Shown: positions 7,957 to 17,447, counted from the stretch's first letter. The stretch is DNA of 58,778 bases from Fimenecus sp051881455 (GCA_051881455.1 JBJEPX010000026.1:1-58778); one strand, 5' to 3'. Notes: generated by a model not told the origin, from the sequence alone. Made by a program: numbers and translations.

Positions 7957-9744
7957 ATGTATCGTTCTCATGTGCTTGTTTGCGGCGGTACCGGTTGTAC
8001 CTCTTCAAACAGTGCGGCAATTATTGAGGCTTTGGAAACTCAGATTGCCGAAAAAGGCCTCAGCGAGGAGATAAAGGTAATCAGAACAGGTTGCTTCGGC
8101 CTTTGCGCTCTCGGCCCCATTATGATTGTTTATCCCGAGGGAAGCTTCTATTCACAGGTTAAGGTAGAGGATATTCCCGAAATCGTTGAGGAGCATCTTC
8201 TCAAGGGAAGAATTGTTACAAGACTTCTCTATGATGAAACTGTTCACACCGATGAAATCAAATCTCTTAAAGAGACCGATTTCTACTCAAAGCAGCACCG
8301 TGTTGCTTTGCGTAACTGCGGTGTTATCGACCCTGAAAACATTGATGAATACATAGCTTACGACGGTTATCAGGCTCTTGCAAAATGCTTGAAGGAGCTT
8401 ACTCCCGAGCAGGTTATTCAGATAGTTAAAGATTCAGGTCTTCGCGGACGCGGCGGCGGCGGATTCCCCACAGGTCTTAAATGGAGCTTTACTGCGGCAA
8501 ATCAGGCTGACCAGAAATATGTTGTATGTAATGCCGACGAGGGCGACCCCGGTGCATTCATGGACCGTTCCGTGCTTGAAGGCGACCCCCACTGTATCGT
8601 TGAGGCAATGACAATCTGCGGTTATGCAACAGGGGCTACTGAGGGTTATGTTTATGTCCGTGCAGAATATCCCATTGCCGTTAAGAGACTTCAAATTGCT
8701 ATTGACCAGGCAAAGGAATACGGCCTTCTCGGCAAGAACATTTTTGATTCAGGATTTGATTTTGACCTTCATATCCGCCTTGGCGCAGGCGCTTTCGTGT
8801 GCGGTGAGGAAACTGCTCTTATGACCTCAATCGAGGGTAACAGAGGCGAGCCCCGTCCCCGTCCTCCCTATCCGGCAGTTAAGGGACTTTTCGCAAAGCC
8901 CACAACAGAGAACAATGTTGAAACCTTTGCAAACGTTCCCCAGATTATCTTGAACGGCGCCGATTGGTTCGCATCAATGGGTACCGAAAAATCAAAGGGT
9001 ACAAAGGTATTCGCATTGGGCGGTAAAATCAAGAACACCGGTCTTGTTGAAATTCCTATGGGAACAACCCTTCGTGAGATTATTGAAGAAATCGGCGGCG
9101 GTATTCCCAACGGTAAAAAATTCAAGGCCGCTCAGACAGGCGGACCATCAGGCGGATGTATTCCCGCTTCTCTTATGGATACTCCCATCGACTATGACAA
9201 CCTTACTGCAATCGGCTGTATGATGGGTTCAGGCGGACTTATCGTAATGGACGAGGATAACTGTATGGTTGATATCGCCAAGTTCTTCCTGGACTTCACA
9301 GTTGATGAGTCCTGCGGTAAGTGCACTCCCTGCCGTGTAGGTACAAAGAGACTTCGTGAGATGCTCGAAAAGATTACCGACGGTAAGGCAACGCTTGAAG
9401 ACCTTGATAAGCTTGAAGAGCTTTGCTATTACATTAAAGAAAACTCACTTTGCGGACTCGGTCAAACAGCTCCCAACCCGGTTCTTGCAACACTTAAATT
9501 CTTCCGTGAGGAGTATATTGCTCATATTGTTGACAAGACCTGCCCAGCAGGAGTTTGTAAGAAGCTTGTCAGCTATTCAGTTGACGCTGAAAAATGTAAG
9601 GGATGTACTGCCTGCGCAAGAAAGTGCCCCGTTGGTGCAATCAGCGGCGCAGTTAAGGAAATCCACAGTATTGATAAAGATAAGTGCGTTAAGTGCGGTG
9701 TTTGTATGGATACCTGTAAATTCGGCGCAATTGTCAAGAAGTAA
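7957..9744 (+). CDS. hndC: Bifurcating hydrogenase, NuoF/HydB-type NADH/FMN subunit
   Basis: A 595-residue flavoprotein. It has an N-terminal [2Fe-2S] thioredoxin-like domain (about 1-95, CGGTGCTS and TGCFGLC), the Nqo1 NADH/FMN domain (GRGGGGFPTGLKW near 163, ADEGDPGAFMDR), an SLBB domain (about 350-410), a [4Fe-4S] site (SCGKCTPCRVG near 451, CGLGQ near 500) and a C-terminal two-cluster ferredoxin (CKGCTACARKCP, CVKCGVCMDTCK). It is the NADH site and likely locus of flavin-based electron bifurcation with ferredoxin. GGAGG lies upstream of the ATG. Confidence 0.96.
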   Translation: MYRSHVLVCGGTGCTSSNSAAIIEALETQIAEKGLSEEIKVIRTGCFGLCALGPIMIVYPEGSFYSQVKVEDIPEIVEEHLLKGRIVTRLLYDETVHTDEIKSLKETDFYSKQHRVALRNCGVIDPENIDEYIAYDGYQALAKCLKELTPEQVIQIVKDSGLRGRGGGGFPTGLKWSFTAANQADQKYVVCNADEGDPGAFMDRSVLEGDPHCIVEAMTICGYATGATEGYVYVRAEYPIAVKRLQIAIDQAKEYGLLGKNIFDSGFDFDLHIRLGAGAFVCGEETALMTSIEGNRGEPRPRPPYPAVKGLFAKPTTENNVETFANVPQIILNGADWFASMGTEKSKGTKVFALGGKIKNTGLVEIPMGTTLREIIEEIGGGIPNGKKFKAAQTGGPSGGCIPASLMDTPIDYDNLTAIGCMMGSGGLIVMDEDNCMVDIAKFFLDFTVDESCGKCTPCRVGTKRLREMLEKITDGKATLEDLDKLEELCYYIKENSLCGLGQTAPNPVLATLKFFREEYIAHIVDKTCPAGVCKKLVSYSVDAEKCKGCTACARKCPVGAISGAVKEIHSIDKDKCVKCGVCMDTCKFGAIVKK

Positions 9745-9758
9745 GGAGTGTGCCTGAT

Positions 9759-11498
9759 ATGGAAAATGTAAATGTTAAAATTAACAATAAATCTTATTCT
9801 GTACCGCAGGGCAGCACCATTCTTGAAGCTGCACGATATGCGGGTATAGAAATCCCCACCCTTTGTTACCTTAAAAAGATTAACGAAATCGGCGCTTGCC
9901 GTATGTGTATGGTTGAGGTTAAGGGCGCAAGAAGCCTTGTTGCCGCTTGCGTATTCCCCGTTAACGAGGGCATGGAAATCTTCACCAACACAGAAAAGGT
10001 AAGACATTCAAGAAAATTAACTCTTGAGCTTATCCTTTCAACTCATGATAAAAAATGCCTTTCCTGCGTACGCAGCGGAAACTGCGAGCTTCAGCAGCTT
10101 TGCAAGGAATTCGGCGTTGACGATGTAAACCGTTACGAGGGAGATGTTGTTCATTACAATTTCGACGATTCAGCGGCTCATATGGTAAGAGATAACAACA
10201 AATGCATCCTTTGCCGCCGTTGTATTGCCGCCTGCGACCAGCAGGGTATCTCCGTTATCGGCGCAAATGCAAGAGGCTTCGATACACATGTAAGCTCTGC
10301 GTTTGACAAGGATTTGGCAGATGTATCCTGCATTTCCTGCGGTCAGTGCATCGTAAACTGCCCCACAGGCGCTATCGTTGAAAAGGACGATACCGATAAG
10401 GTTCTCGCCGCTATCAACGACCCCGATAAATTCGTTATTGTTCATACCGCTCCCTCAATCCGTGCAACTCTCGGTGAGGCTTTCGGCATGCATATCGGTA
10501 CAAATGTTGAGGGTAAAATGGTTGCCGCTCTTCGCCGTCTTGGCTTTGACAAGGTGTTCGATACGGACTTTGCCGCCGACCTTACAATTATGGAGGAGGC
10601 AAACGAGCTTATTGAGCGCGTTCAGAACGGTGGAACACTTCCTATGATTACTTCCTGCTCACCCGGATGGATTAAGTACTGTGAGCATTACTATCCCGAG
10701 CAGATTCCTCATCTTTCCACCTGCAAATCACCTCAGCAGATGTTCGGCGCAACAATGAAAACATATTATGCCGAGAAGATGGGAATTGACCCTGCAAATA
10801 TGGTAGTTGTAGGCATTATGCCCTGTACTGCAAAGAAATTTGAAACAAAGCGTGATAATCAGGCGGCTTCGGGTTATCCCGATGTTGATATTGCGATCAC
10901 AACAAGAGAGCTTGCAAGAATGATTGAAAACGCAGGTATCTTCTTTAAGCATCTTCCCGATGAGGAATTTGATTCTCCCTTCGGCGAGAGCACAGGCGCA
11001 GCTACAATCTTCGGCACAACAGGCGGCGTTATGGAGGCAGCGCTGCGTACAGCTGTTGAAAAGCTCACAGGTAAAGAGCTTGAAAATGTTGACTTTACAG
11101 AGGTTCGCGGTATGGAAGGCGTTAAGGAAGCCGAGTATGATGTAGCAGGTCAGAAAATTAAGGTTGCAGTAGCCAGCGGTACAAAGAACGCAAAGGTTCT
11201 TATGGACCAGGTTAAGAACGGCACCAGCGAGTATCTCTTTATCGAGATTATGGGATGCCCCGGCGGTTGTATCAACGGCGGCGGTCAGCCTATTCAGCAT
11301 GCGGTTGTTCGTAACTTCGTTGACCTTAAAGCAAGACGCGCAGAGGCTCTTTATACTGCCGACAGAAACAATCCCAAGAGAAAATCTCATGAAAATGAGG
11401 CTATCAAGACTCTTTATACAGAGTATTTGGGCAAACCCGGCAGCCATAAGGCTCACGAAATTCTCCACACATCATATGTTGCGAGAAAGAAGTATTGA
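9759..11498 (+). CDS. hndD: [FeFe] hydrogenase catalytic subunit, HydA/HndD type
   Basis: A 579-residue group A hydrogenase. Order: plant-type [2Fe-2S] domain (1-80), His-Cys3 cluster (HDKKCLSCVRSGNCELQQLC, near 92), two [4Fe-4S] clusters (CILCRRCIAAC, CISCGQCIVNCP), H-cluster domain with L1 TSCSPGW (about 298), L2 MPCTAKK (about 354) and L3 GCPGGCINGGG (about 499), and a small-subunit-like C-terminus. All H-cluster cysteines are present. The ATG at 9759 has AAGGAG 9 bases upstream; a GTG nine bases earlier is too close to it. It reduces protons to H2 using both ferredoxin and NADH electrons. Confidence 0.97.
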   Translation: MENVNVKINNKSYSVPQGSTILEAARYAGIEIPTLCYLKKINEIGACRMCMVEVKGARSLVAACVFPVNEGMEIFTNTEKVRHSRKLTLELILSTHDKKCLSCVRSGNCELQQLCKEFGVDDVNRYEGDVVHYNFDDSAAHMVRDNNKCILCRRCIAACDQQGISVIGANARGFDTHVSSAFDKDLADVSCISCGQCIVNCPTGAIVEKDDTDKVLAAINDPDKFVIVHTAPSIRATLGEAFGMHIGTNVEGKMVAALRRLGFDKVFDTDFAADLTIMEEANELIERVQNGGTLPMITSCSPGWIKYCEHYYPEQIPHLSTCKSPQQMFGATMKTYYAEKMGIDPANMVVVGIMPCTAKKFETKRDNQAASGYPDVDIAITTRELARMIENAGIFFKHLPDEEFDSPFGESTGAATIFGTTGGVMEAALRTAVEKLTGKELENVDFTEVRGMEGVKEAEYDVAGQKIKVAVASGTKNAKVLMDQVKNGTSEYLFIEIMGCPGGCINGGGQPIQHAVVRNFVDLKARRAEALYTADRNNPKRKSHENEAIKTLYTEYLGKPGSHKAHEILHTSYVARKKY

Positions 11499-11520
11499 TT
11501 TTTCGGTAAATTAAAAAGCG

Positions 11521-11554
11521 GAGGACGGGAAATGCTTGGGTATTTTCCGTCCTC
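11521..11554 (+). terminator. Hairpin terminating the hydrogenase operon
   Basis: GAGGACGGGAAAT pairs with ATTTTCCGTCCTC around an 8-base loop. The following T tract is weak, so partial read-through into mltG is possible. Confidence 0.7.
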
Positions 11555-11583
11555 TTGTAAAAGTTGCGGAAGAAAGGATTTTT

Positions 11584-12522
11584 ATGGTAAAAAAGGTTGT
11601 ATCATTATTGCTGGTGTTCTCAATTTTGTTTGCTTTTGCTTCGTGCAAAAAGAAAAGTGGGCAGGAGGACGGTTCGGAATCTGTTATTCAGAACGGTCAG
11701 GTTGTAACCGATGAAAAAACCGACAGTATATCCGATAATTCCGCACAGCAAGGTTCGGATAATCAAAAAGAAGCTCAAACCGTTAAAGTAACTATCCCCG
11801 AGGGCTACACTTTGGTAAGAATTTCATGGCTTTTGGAGGATAAAGGTCTTTGCACCTCTGAGGAGTTTATCGAAGCCGCGCAAACATATAAGGAGTGGCT
11901 TGATGTTTCAAAATATCCGTTTTTAAAGGATTTAGGAAGCGCCCCCAATGTTTGCTTTTATCTTGAAGGGTACTTTTTCCCACTTACGTATGAGATTCCC
12001 GAGGGTGCAGGCGCAAAAGAGATTATTGAATTGTTCTTAAACGGCACAAAGCAGAAGTTCAACGAGTCCTTTATGGCAAAGGTACGCCAAAGTGGATATA
12101 ATCTTCACGAAATTCTTACAATGGCTTCTCTAATTGAGAAAGAAGCTTATTCAAATGAGCAAAGGCCGCTTATTTCGTCCGTTCTTCACAATAGACTTAA
12201 AGCGGGTATGAAATTTCAGTGCGACCCCACAATTAAGTATTGCACGGGAGTAATTGAGCCTATTTATCCCGATAAACTTGATTATTTTAAATACTATTAT
12301 AATACCTATCGCTGTTCAGGCCTTATGGCGGGCCCAATTTGCAATCCCGGTATGGCGTCCATTGAGGCGGCAATAAGTCCCGCTCAAACCGATTATTTGT
12401 ATTTCATTATCGGAACGGTTGAGCCGTATGAGTCGTATTTTTCATCTTCGTATGAGGAGCACTCGAAATATTGGGCGGAGAATAAGGACAGACTTACGGG
12501 AGCAGAACAAAACGCACAGTGA
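11584..12522 (+). CDS. MltG-like endolytic transglycosylase, lipoprotein form
   Basis: A 312-residue protein. A lipoprotein signal (MVKKVVSLLLVFSILFAFASC, lipobox FASC, residues 1-21) is followed by a low-complexity linker (to about 75) and a YceG/MltG domain. It contains the conserved block MASLIEKEAYSNEQRPLIS with the presumed catalytic Glu, and SVLHNRLKAGMKFQCDP. MltG cleaves nascent glycan strands at the membrane. This copy is lipid-anchored, whereas the paralogue at 25947-27623 has a transmembrane helix and a long cytoplasmic arm. The ATG at 11584 has AAAGGA upstream; an in-frame TTG at 11536 lies in the preceding hairpin and was rejected. Confidence 0.88.
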   Translation: MVKKVVSLLLVFSILFAFASCKKKSGQEDGSESVIQNGQVVTDEKTDSISDNSAQQGSDNQKEAQTVKVTIPEGYTLVRISWLLEDKGLCTSEEFIEAAQTYKEWLDVSKYPFLKDLGSAPNVCFYLEGYFFPLTYEIPEGAGAKEIIELFLNGTKQKFNESFMAKVRQSGYNLHEILTMASLIEKEAYSNEQRPLISSVLHNRLKAGMKFQCDPTIKYCTGVIEPIYPDKLDYFKYYYNTYRCSGLMAGPICNPGMASIEAAISPAQTDYLYFIIGTVEPYESYFSSSYEEHSKYWAENKDRLTGAEQNAQ

Positions 12523-12525
12523 TTA

Positions 12526-12798
12526 GGGTTACGGTAATAATCCGAACCCGTCAAAAATGCAGTATTAAAGCGATATTTGTCGCTTTCGCTGTTGCCTTGC
12601 GTCAGCAAGGCTGCCATCTCAAGACAACAAATCTCATCTTTACTCCAAGCATTTTTGATGCTTTGCAGTTTATCGTGTGCAGATTTGGTCTTAATCGAGG
12701 CAAAAACGCAGTTAATCCTTTCGGATTAACGAGTATTTTAACGAAGAGTAAGGGCAAATCCGCCATGAGAACCGTGGTTCGGATTATCACCGTAACCC
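12526..12798. mobile_element. MITE-like element with 23-bp terminal inverted repeats and TA flanks
   Basis: The left end GGGTTACGGTAATAATCCG is matched in inverted orientation by the right end, with one mismatch over about 23 bp (GGTTCGGATTATCACCGTAACCC). TA dinucleotides flank both ends (12524-12525, 12799-12800). The 273-bp body has no convincing gene but has internal hairpins (GCCTTGC-GTCA-GCAAGGC near 12595; GTTAATCC-TTTC-GGATTAAC near 12712). TA target and non-coding body suggest a non-autonomous IS630/Tc1-type derivative. It fills the whole gap between the mltG stop and the XRE ribosome binding site. Confidence 0.75.
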
Positions 12799-12812
12799 TA
12801 AGGAGGTAATTT

Positions 12813-13418
12813 ATGAATATAAAGCTTGCAGACAGGCTTGTGGCTTTAAGGAAACAAAAAGGCTATTCACAAGAGGTTTTAGCAGAAAAGCTGGGGCTCA
12901 GCCGACAGTCAATATCAAAATGGGAACGGGCAGAGGCCTCTCCCGATACAGATAATCTTATTGCTTTGGCAGAGATTTATCATATGACTCTTGATGAGCT
13001 TTTGGGTAACGGTGAAAGTGTACCGAAGAAAGAAGTTAAAGAGGAGAAAAAGTTAAAAGAAAAAACTCCTATGACAAAGGCACAGATTAAGGGTAAAAAA
13101 TTGATGAAAATTATGCCTATTATCTCCATTGCCGTTGTTGTCGTCTATGTCTTGGTGGGATTTGCGCTTAAAATTTGGCACCCCACATGGATGATGTTCC
13201 TTTTAATACCGCTTTTGCTGACTGTCGCAATTTCTTTGCTTGCAGGAAAAACAAAAAGAATTACGGCTTTAATGCTTACATCTTCCGTTTCTTTGCTTGC
13301 GGTAATCGCGTATCTGTTCGCAGGGCTTGTATTTCATATGTGGGCGGTTGCATGGATTGTGTTCCTCGCAATTCCCGTTTATGCTTATATTGCTTTCCTT
13401 TTAACAAAAACGGAATAA
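12813..13418 (+). CDS. XRE-family regulator with C-terminal membrane helices
   Basis: A 201-residue protein. The N-terminal Cro/C1 helix-turn-helix (residues about 8-62, GLSRQSISKWERAEASPDTDN) is followed by a charged linker (EVKEEKKLKEK, about 72-90) and four hydrophobic segments (about 98-120, 124-140, 145-168, 173-195). Membrane-attached XRE repressors of this kind are common in Firmicutes; the signal they sense is unknown. AAGGAGG sits 7 bases upstream and directly abuts the MITE right end, so transcription probably comes from inside or across that element. Confidence 0.85.
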   Translation: MNIKLADRLVALRKQKGYSQEVLAEKLGLSRQSISKWERAEASPDTDNLIALAEIYHMTLDELLGNGESVPKKEVKEEKKLKEKTPMTKAQIKGKKLMKIMPIISIAVVVVYVLVGFALKIWHPTWMMFLLIPLLLTVAISLLAGKTKRITALMLTSSVSLLAVIAYLFAGLVFHMWAVAWIVFLAIPVYAYIAFLLTKTE

Positions 13419-13440
13419 AACCATATATACTTAAAATTTA

Positions 13441-13472
13441 ACCCGCAGTGTATTCGCACACTGCGGGTTTTG
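13441..13472 (+). terminator. Rho-independent terminator
   Basis: ACCCGCAGTGT and ACACTGCGGGT form a perfect 11-bp stem around ATTCGC, with TTTTG after it. It ends the XRE gene. Confidence 0.88.
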
Positions 13473-13524
13473 CTATGCCTTTATGAGAAAATCTCTTTAA
13501 GTTGATAATTATTATTCATTTAAA

Positions 13525-13758
13525 TTCGGTGCGCCGGGTCGTCGCACCCTACAACACCGCCGCTTTTTTATATAATTATGCGGGCGATTCGTGAATCGCC
13601 CCTACAAGTCACCGCATTACTTGTCGCCCCTGAAAGGGGAGATGTCACGCAGTGACAGAGGGGTTATTTTTCGGGCGGGCACGGAGGCCCGCCCCTACAA
13701 CCTCGCCGAAAATTACAGTTAACTTGTATGGGACAGACTTTCATCGTCCCGAGAACCA
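13525..13758. repeat. Modular palindromic intergenic repeat cluster
   Basis: Between the XRE gene and nifJ lie five modules in series: GTGCGCCGGGTCGTCGCACC (13530), GCGGGCGATTCGTGAATCGCCC (13579), CCCCTGAAAGGGGAGATGTC with AGTGACAGAGGGG (13625-13665), GGGCGGGCACGGAGGCCCGC (13674) and GGGACAGACTTTCATCGTCCC (13729). Copies of each module occur at 2.3-2.7, 21.5-22.2 or 22.7-22.9 kb. Confidence 0.8.
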
Positions 13759-13797
13759 CAAAAAAACCACCAAAATCGGGTGACCGACTTTGGTGGC
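13759..13797 (-). terminator. Terminator of nifJ
   Basis: On the minus strand CCACCAAAGTCGG pairs with CCCGATTTTGGTGG around a TCA loop, followed by a run of seven T. Confidence 0.88.
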
Positions 13798-13825
13798 TCT
13801 GCATGGTTTATATTATTGTAAAATA

Positions 13826-16800
13826 TTATTCCTCTTCGGGAGCATAGAGAGCCTTAAGACGCATAAGGTGCTCATATCTTGCCTTAGCTGTATCCTCAGC
13901 CTTGGTGAAGAGAGCCTCTGCTCTTTCGGGGAATGCGCGTGAAAGTGAAGAGTAACGAGCCTCGTTCATAATGAAATCACGGTAGCTTGTGGATGCTTCC
14001 TTGCTGTCGATTGAGAACGGGTTCTTGCCCTCAGCTTTGAGTGCAGGGTTGTAACGGAACATATTCCAGTAACCGCAGTCAACAGCCTTCTTCATTTCAG
14101 CCTGGCAGTTAACCATACCGCCCTTGATTGAGTGCATCTCGCAGGGTGCGTATGCAATAACAATTGAGGGACCGTGATATGCCTCAGCCTCTGTGAGAGC
14201 CTTGATTGTCTGGTTCTGGTCAGCGCCCATAGCAATCTGAGCAACATATACATAACCGTAGCTCATAGCGATTTCGGCAAGGCTCTTCTTAGCAACTGCC
14301 TTACCTGCGGCGGCAAACTGTGCAACCTGACCGATGTTGGAGGCCTTAGATGCCTGACCGCCTGTATTTGAGTAAACCTCGGTATCAAATACCATGATGT
14401 TTACATCCTCACCGCTGGCGAGAACATGGTCAACACCGCCGAAGCCGATGTCGTATGCCCAACCGTCGCCGCCGAAAATCCATACGGATTTCTTGGAGAG
14501 GTATTCGCTGTTTTCAAGGATATCCTTGCGTGTTTCGCAATCGCAGTCAAGAGTTTCAAGAGCCTTAACAAGAGCCTTGGAAGCGGCTGTGTTCTTGTCG
14601 CCGTCCTCGAGAGTATCAAGGTATGCCTTGCAGGCGTCCATAACCTCTGCGGGAGCTTTGCCCTCAGCAACGATAGCTTCAACATCACCGATAAGGCGGT
14701 TTCTGATAGCCTTCTGACCGAGATACATACCAAAGCCGTGCTCTGCGTTGTCCTCGAACAGTGAGTTAGCCCAAGCAGGACCGTGACCGTCCTTGTTTAC
14801 TGTGTAGGGAGATGTAGCGGCAGGTCCGCCCCAAATTGAGGAACAGCCTGTTGCGTTGGAGATATACATTCTGTCGCCGAAGAGCTGTGTAATAAGTCTT
14901 GCATAAGATGTTTCAGCACAGCCTGCGCAGGAGCCGGAGAACTCAAGGAGAGGAGTCTTGAACTGACTGCCGATAACTGTGTTGTTTGCAAGGTCTTCCT
15001 TAACGGAAACATTTTCAACCATATAGTTGAATGCTTCCTGCTTGTAGTCCTGGCTCTCTCTGGGAACCATCTTCAAGGAGTCTGTGGGGCAAACACCGAT
15101 ACATACGCCGCAGCCCATGCAGTCCATGGGAGAAACAGCCATTGTGTATTTATATGTATCCTTGCCCTTACCCTTTTTGTCAACGATTGTTGCGCTTGCA
15201 GGAGCATTAGCCGCCTCGTCTGCATTAAGAGCATAAGGACGGATTGTAGCATGGGGGCAAACATAAGCGCACTTGTTGCACTGTGCACATGTACTGCCGT
15301 CCCACTCGGGAACCATAACTGCAACGCCGCGCTTCTCATAAGCAGATGCACCCTGCTCAAATGTACCGTCAGCGTGGTCAACGAAAACGGAAACGGGAAG
15401 TGAGTCACCGTCCATCTTACCAACGGGCTTCATGATATTGTCAACCATCTTAACAAGCTTTGCAGGACCGTTTTCTGCCTCAACAGCGGCAGTGTCAACT
15501 GCATTTGCCCAGTCAGCGGGAACATCAATCTTAACATAAGCTGTTGCACCTGCGTCGATAGCCTTTTCGTTCATTTCAACAATTTCTTTACCCTTCTTCA
15601 TGAACTTCTGGGCTTTTTCCTTCATGTAGCCGATTGCCTCAGCCTCGGGAAGAACCTTTGAAAGTGAGAAGAAAGCAGACTGTAAAACTGTGTTTGTACG
15701 CTTGCCGAGACCGATTTGTGCGGCAAGGTCAATAGCGTTAACAGTGTAAAGCTGAATGTTGTTCTTTGCGATATACTGCTTTGTTTCAGCGTTAAGCTTT
15801 TCAGCAAGCTCTGCCGCATCCCACTGGCAGTTGATAAGGAATACGCCGCCGGGCTTAACATCCTGAACCATCTTGTAACCCTTTTCAATGTATGAGGGGT
15901 TGTGGCAGGCAACAAAGTCAGCCTTGTTGATGTAGTACGGGCTCTTGATGGGCTTGTCGCCGAAACGGAGGTGAGAAATTGTGATACCGCCCGTTTTCTT
16001 TGAGTCGTACTGGAAGTATGCCTGAACATACTTGTCGGTGTGGTCACCGATAATCTTGATGGAGTCCTTGTTAGCGCCGACTGTACCGTCACCGCCGAGT
16101 CCCCAGAACTTGCACTCGATTGTGCCTTCTGCCGCAGTGTTGGGAGCAGGCTTTTCTTCAAGTGAAAGATGAGTAACATCGTCGTTAATACCGAGAGTGA
16201 ACTGACGCTCGGGAGTTTCTTTATTAAGATGCTCGTAAACTGCAAAGATGCTTGAAGGAGGAGTATCCTTTGAACCTAAGCCGTAACGGCCGCCGCAAAC
16301 CTTTGCTGTTCTGCCCATCTCGTTAAGAGCGGCAACAACATCAAGGAAGAGGGGCTCACCGATTGAGCCGGGCTCCTTTGTTCTGTCAAGAACTGCAATT
16401 TTCTTAGCTGTTGCGGGGATAGCCTCGCAGAATTTTGCAGCTGAGAAAGGTCTGTAAAGACGAACCTTAACAAGACCTACTTTTTCGCCCTTTGCGGTCA
16501 AGTAGTCGATAACCTCTTCTGCAACGTCGCATACAGAACCCATTGCAACGATAACTCTTTCAGCATCGGGAGCACCGTAGTAGTTGAAGAGCTTGTAATC
16601 TGTGCCAAGCTTCTCGTTAACCTTGTCCATATACTTCTCAACAATAGCGGGAACAGCGTCATAATAGCTGTTGCAAGCCTCTCTGTGCTGGAAGAAGATG
16701 TCGCCGTTCTCGTGAGAACCGCGCATTACGGGACGCTCAGGGTTAAGAGCACGCTTGCGGAATGCCTTAACAGCGTCCATATTGCACATCTCTTTGAGAT

Positions 16801-17389
16801 CTTCATAGTCCCAAACCTTGATTTTCTGAATTTCGTGAGATGTGCGGAAACCGTCAAAGAAGTTGAGGAAAGGAACTCTGCTCTCGATTGTAGCAAGGTG
16901 AGCAACAGCGCCTAAATCCATAACCTCCTGTGTATTTGTTTCGGCAAGCATTGCAAAGCCTGTCTGACGGCAAGCATAAACGTCGGAATGGTCACCGAAA
17001 ATGTTAAGTGCGTGTGAAGCTACACAACGGGCTGAAACGTGGAATACAGAGGGGAGAAGCTCACCTGCAATCTTATACATATTGGGAATCATAAGAAGAA
17101 GTCCCTGAGAAGCTGTATAAGTTGTGGTAAGAGCACCTGCTGCAAGAGAACCGTGAACGGTACCTGCGGCACCTGCCTCTGACTGCATCTCGGCAACACG
17201 AACCTGAGTGCCGAAAATGTTCTTTAAGCCCTGTGCGGACCACTGGTCAACATAGTCAGCCATGGGGCTTGAGGGGGTAATCGGGTAAATACCTGCTACT
17301 TCTGTGAAAGCGTATGACACATGAGCAGCGGCGGTATTACCGTCCATAGTCTTTGATTTTCTGACTATGGGGGTCTTTTTTTCTGCCAT
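13826..17389 (-). CDS. nifJ: Pyruvate:ferredoxin (flavodoxin) oxidoreductase
   Basis: A 1187-residue single-chain PFOR of normal length. Domains: pyrimidine-binding domain I (YPITPSSPMAD near 35), domain II/III (GLGGDGTVGANKDSIK near 430), two [4Fe-4S] clusters (CAQCNKCAYVCPHA and CMGCGVCIGVCPTD, about 690-760), the TPP domain (cluster cysteine region CAGCAET, then GGDGWAYDIGFGG) and a C-terminal domain. It decarboxylates pyruvate to acetyl-CoA and CO2 and reduces ferredoxin, which the hydrogenase encoded at 6.5-11.5 kb can reoxidise. A GGAGG ribosome binding site and its own promoter and terminator make it monocistronic. Confidence 0.98.
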   Translation of the reverse strand: MAEKKTPIVRKSKTMDGNTAAAHVSYAFTEVAGIYPITPSSPMADYVDQWSAQGLKNIFGTQVRVAEMQSEAGAAGTVHGSLAAGALTTTYTASQGLLLMIPNMYKIAGELLPSVFHVSARCVASHALNIFGDHSDVYACRQTGFAMLAETNTQEVMDLGAVAHLATIESRVPFLNFFDGFRTSHEIQKIKVWDYEDLKEMCNMDAVKAFRKRALNPERPVMRGSHENGDIFFQHREACNSYYDAVPAIVEKYMDKVNEKLGTDYKLFNYYGAPDAERVIVAMGSVCDVAEEVIDYLTAKGEKVGLVKVRLYRPFSAAKFCEAIPATAKKIAVLDRTKEPGSIGEPLFLDVVAALNEMGRTAKVCGGRYGLGSKDTPPSSIFAVYEHLNKETPERQFTLGINDDVTHLSLEEKPAPNTAAEGTIECKFWGLGGDGTVGANKDSIKIIGDHTDKYVQAYFQYDSKKTGGITISHLRFGDKPIKSPYYINKADFVACHNPSYIEKGYKMVQDVKPGGVFLINCQWDAAELAEKLNAETKQYIAKNNIQLYTVNAIDLAAQIGLGKRTNTVLQSAFFSLSKVLPEAEAIGYMKEKAQKFMKKGKEIVEMNEKAIDAGATAYVKIDVPADWANAVDTAAVEAENGPAKLVKMVDNIMKPVGKMDGDSLPVSVFVDHADGTFEQGASAYEKRGVAVMVPEWDGSTCAQCNKCAYVCPHATIRPYALNADEAANAPASATIVDKKGKGKDTYKYTMAVSPMDCMGCGVCIGVCPTDSLKMVPRESQDYKQEAFNYMVENVSVKEDLANNTVIGSQFKTPLLEFSGSCAGCAETSYARLITQLFGDRMYISNATGCSSIWGGPAATSPYTVNKDGHGPAWANSLFEDNAEHGFGMYLGQKAIRNRLIGDVEAIVAEGKAPAEVMDACKAYLDTLEDGDKNTAASKALVKALETLDCDCETRKDILENSEYLSKKSVWIFGGDGWAYDIGFGGVDHVLASGEDVNIMVFDTEVYSNTGGQASKASNIGQVAQFAAAGKAVAKKSLAEIAMSYGYVYVAQIAMGADQNQTIKALTEAEAYHGPSIVIAYAPCEMHSIKGGMVNCQAEMKKAVDCGYWNMFRYNPALKAEGKNPFSIDSKEASTSYRDFIMNEARYSSLSRAFPERAEALFTKAEDTAKARYEHLMRLKALYAPEEE

Positions 17390-17447
17390 TTTTATTTCCT
17401 CCTTGATGGATTTGTATATAGAGTTATGACATAATCATACAAAATAA

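Noticed and set aside
10728..11468. 246-residue antisense frame in hndD
   Set aside because: It lies opposite the conserved H-cluster domain and arises from codon bias; no ribosome binding site or family motif.
11536..11583. Earlier TTG start for the lipoprotein MltG
   Set aside because: It lies inside the operon terminator hairpin and would bury the lipoprotein signal peptide.
12526..12798. Protein gene inside the MITE-like element (two frames of 62-96 residues)
   Set aside because: No family motif, and the frames read through the terminal inverted repeats.
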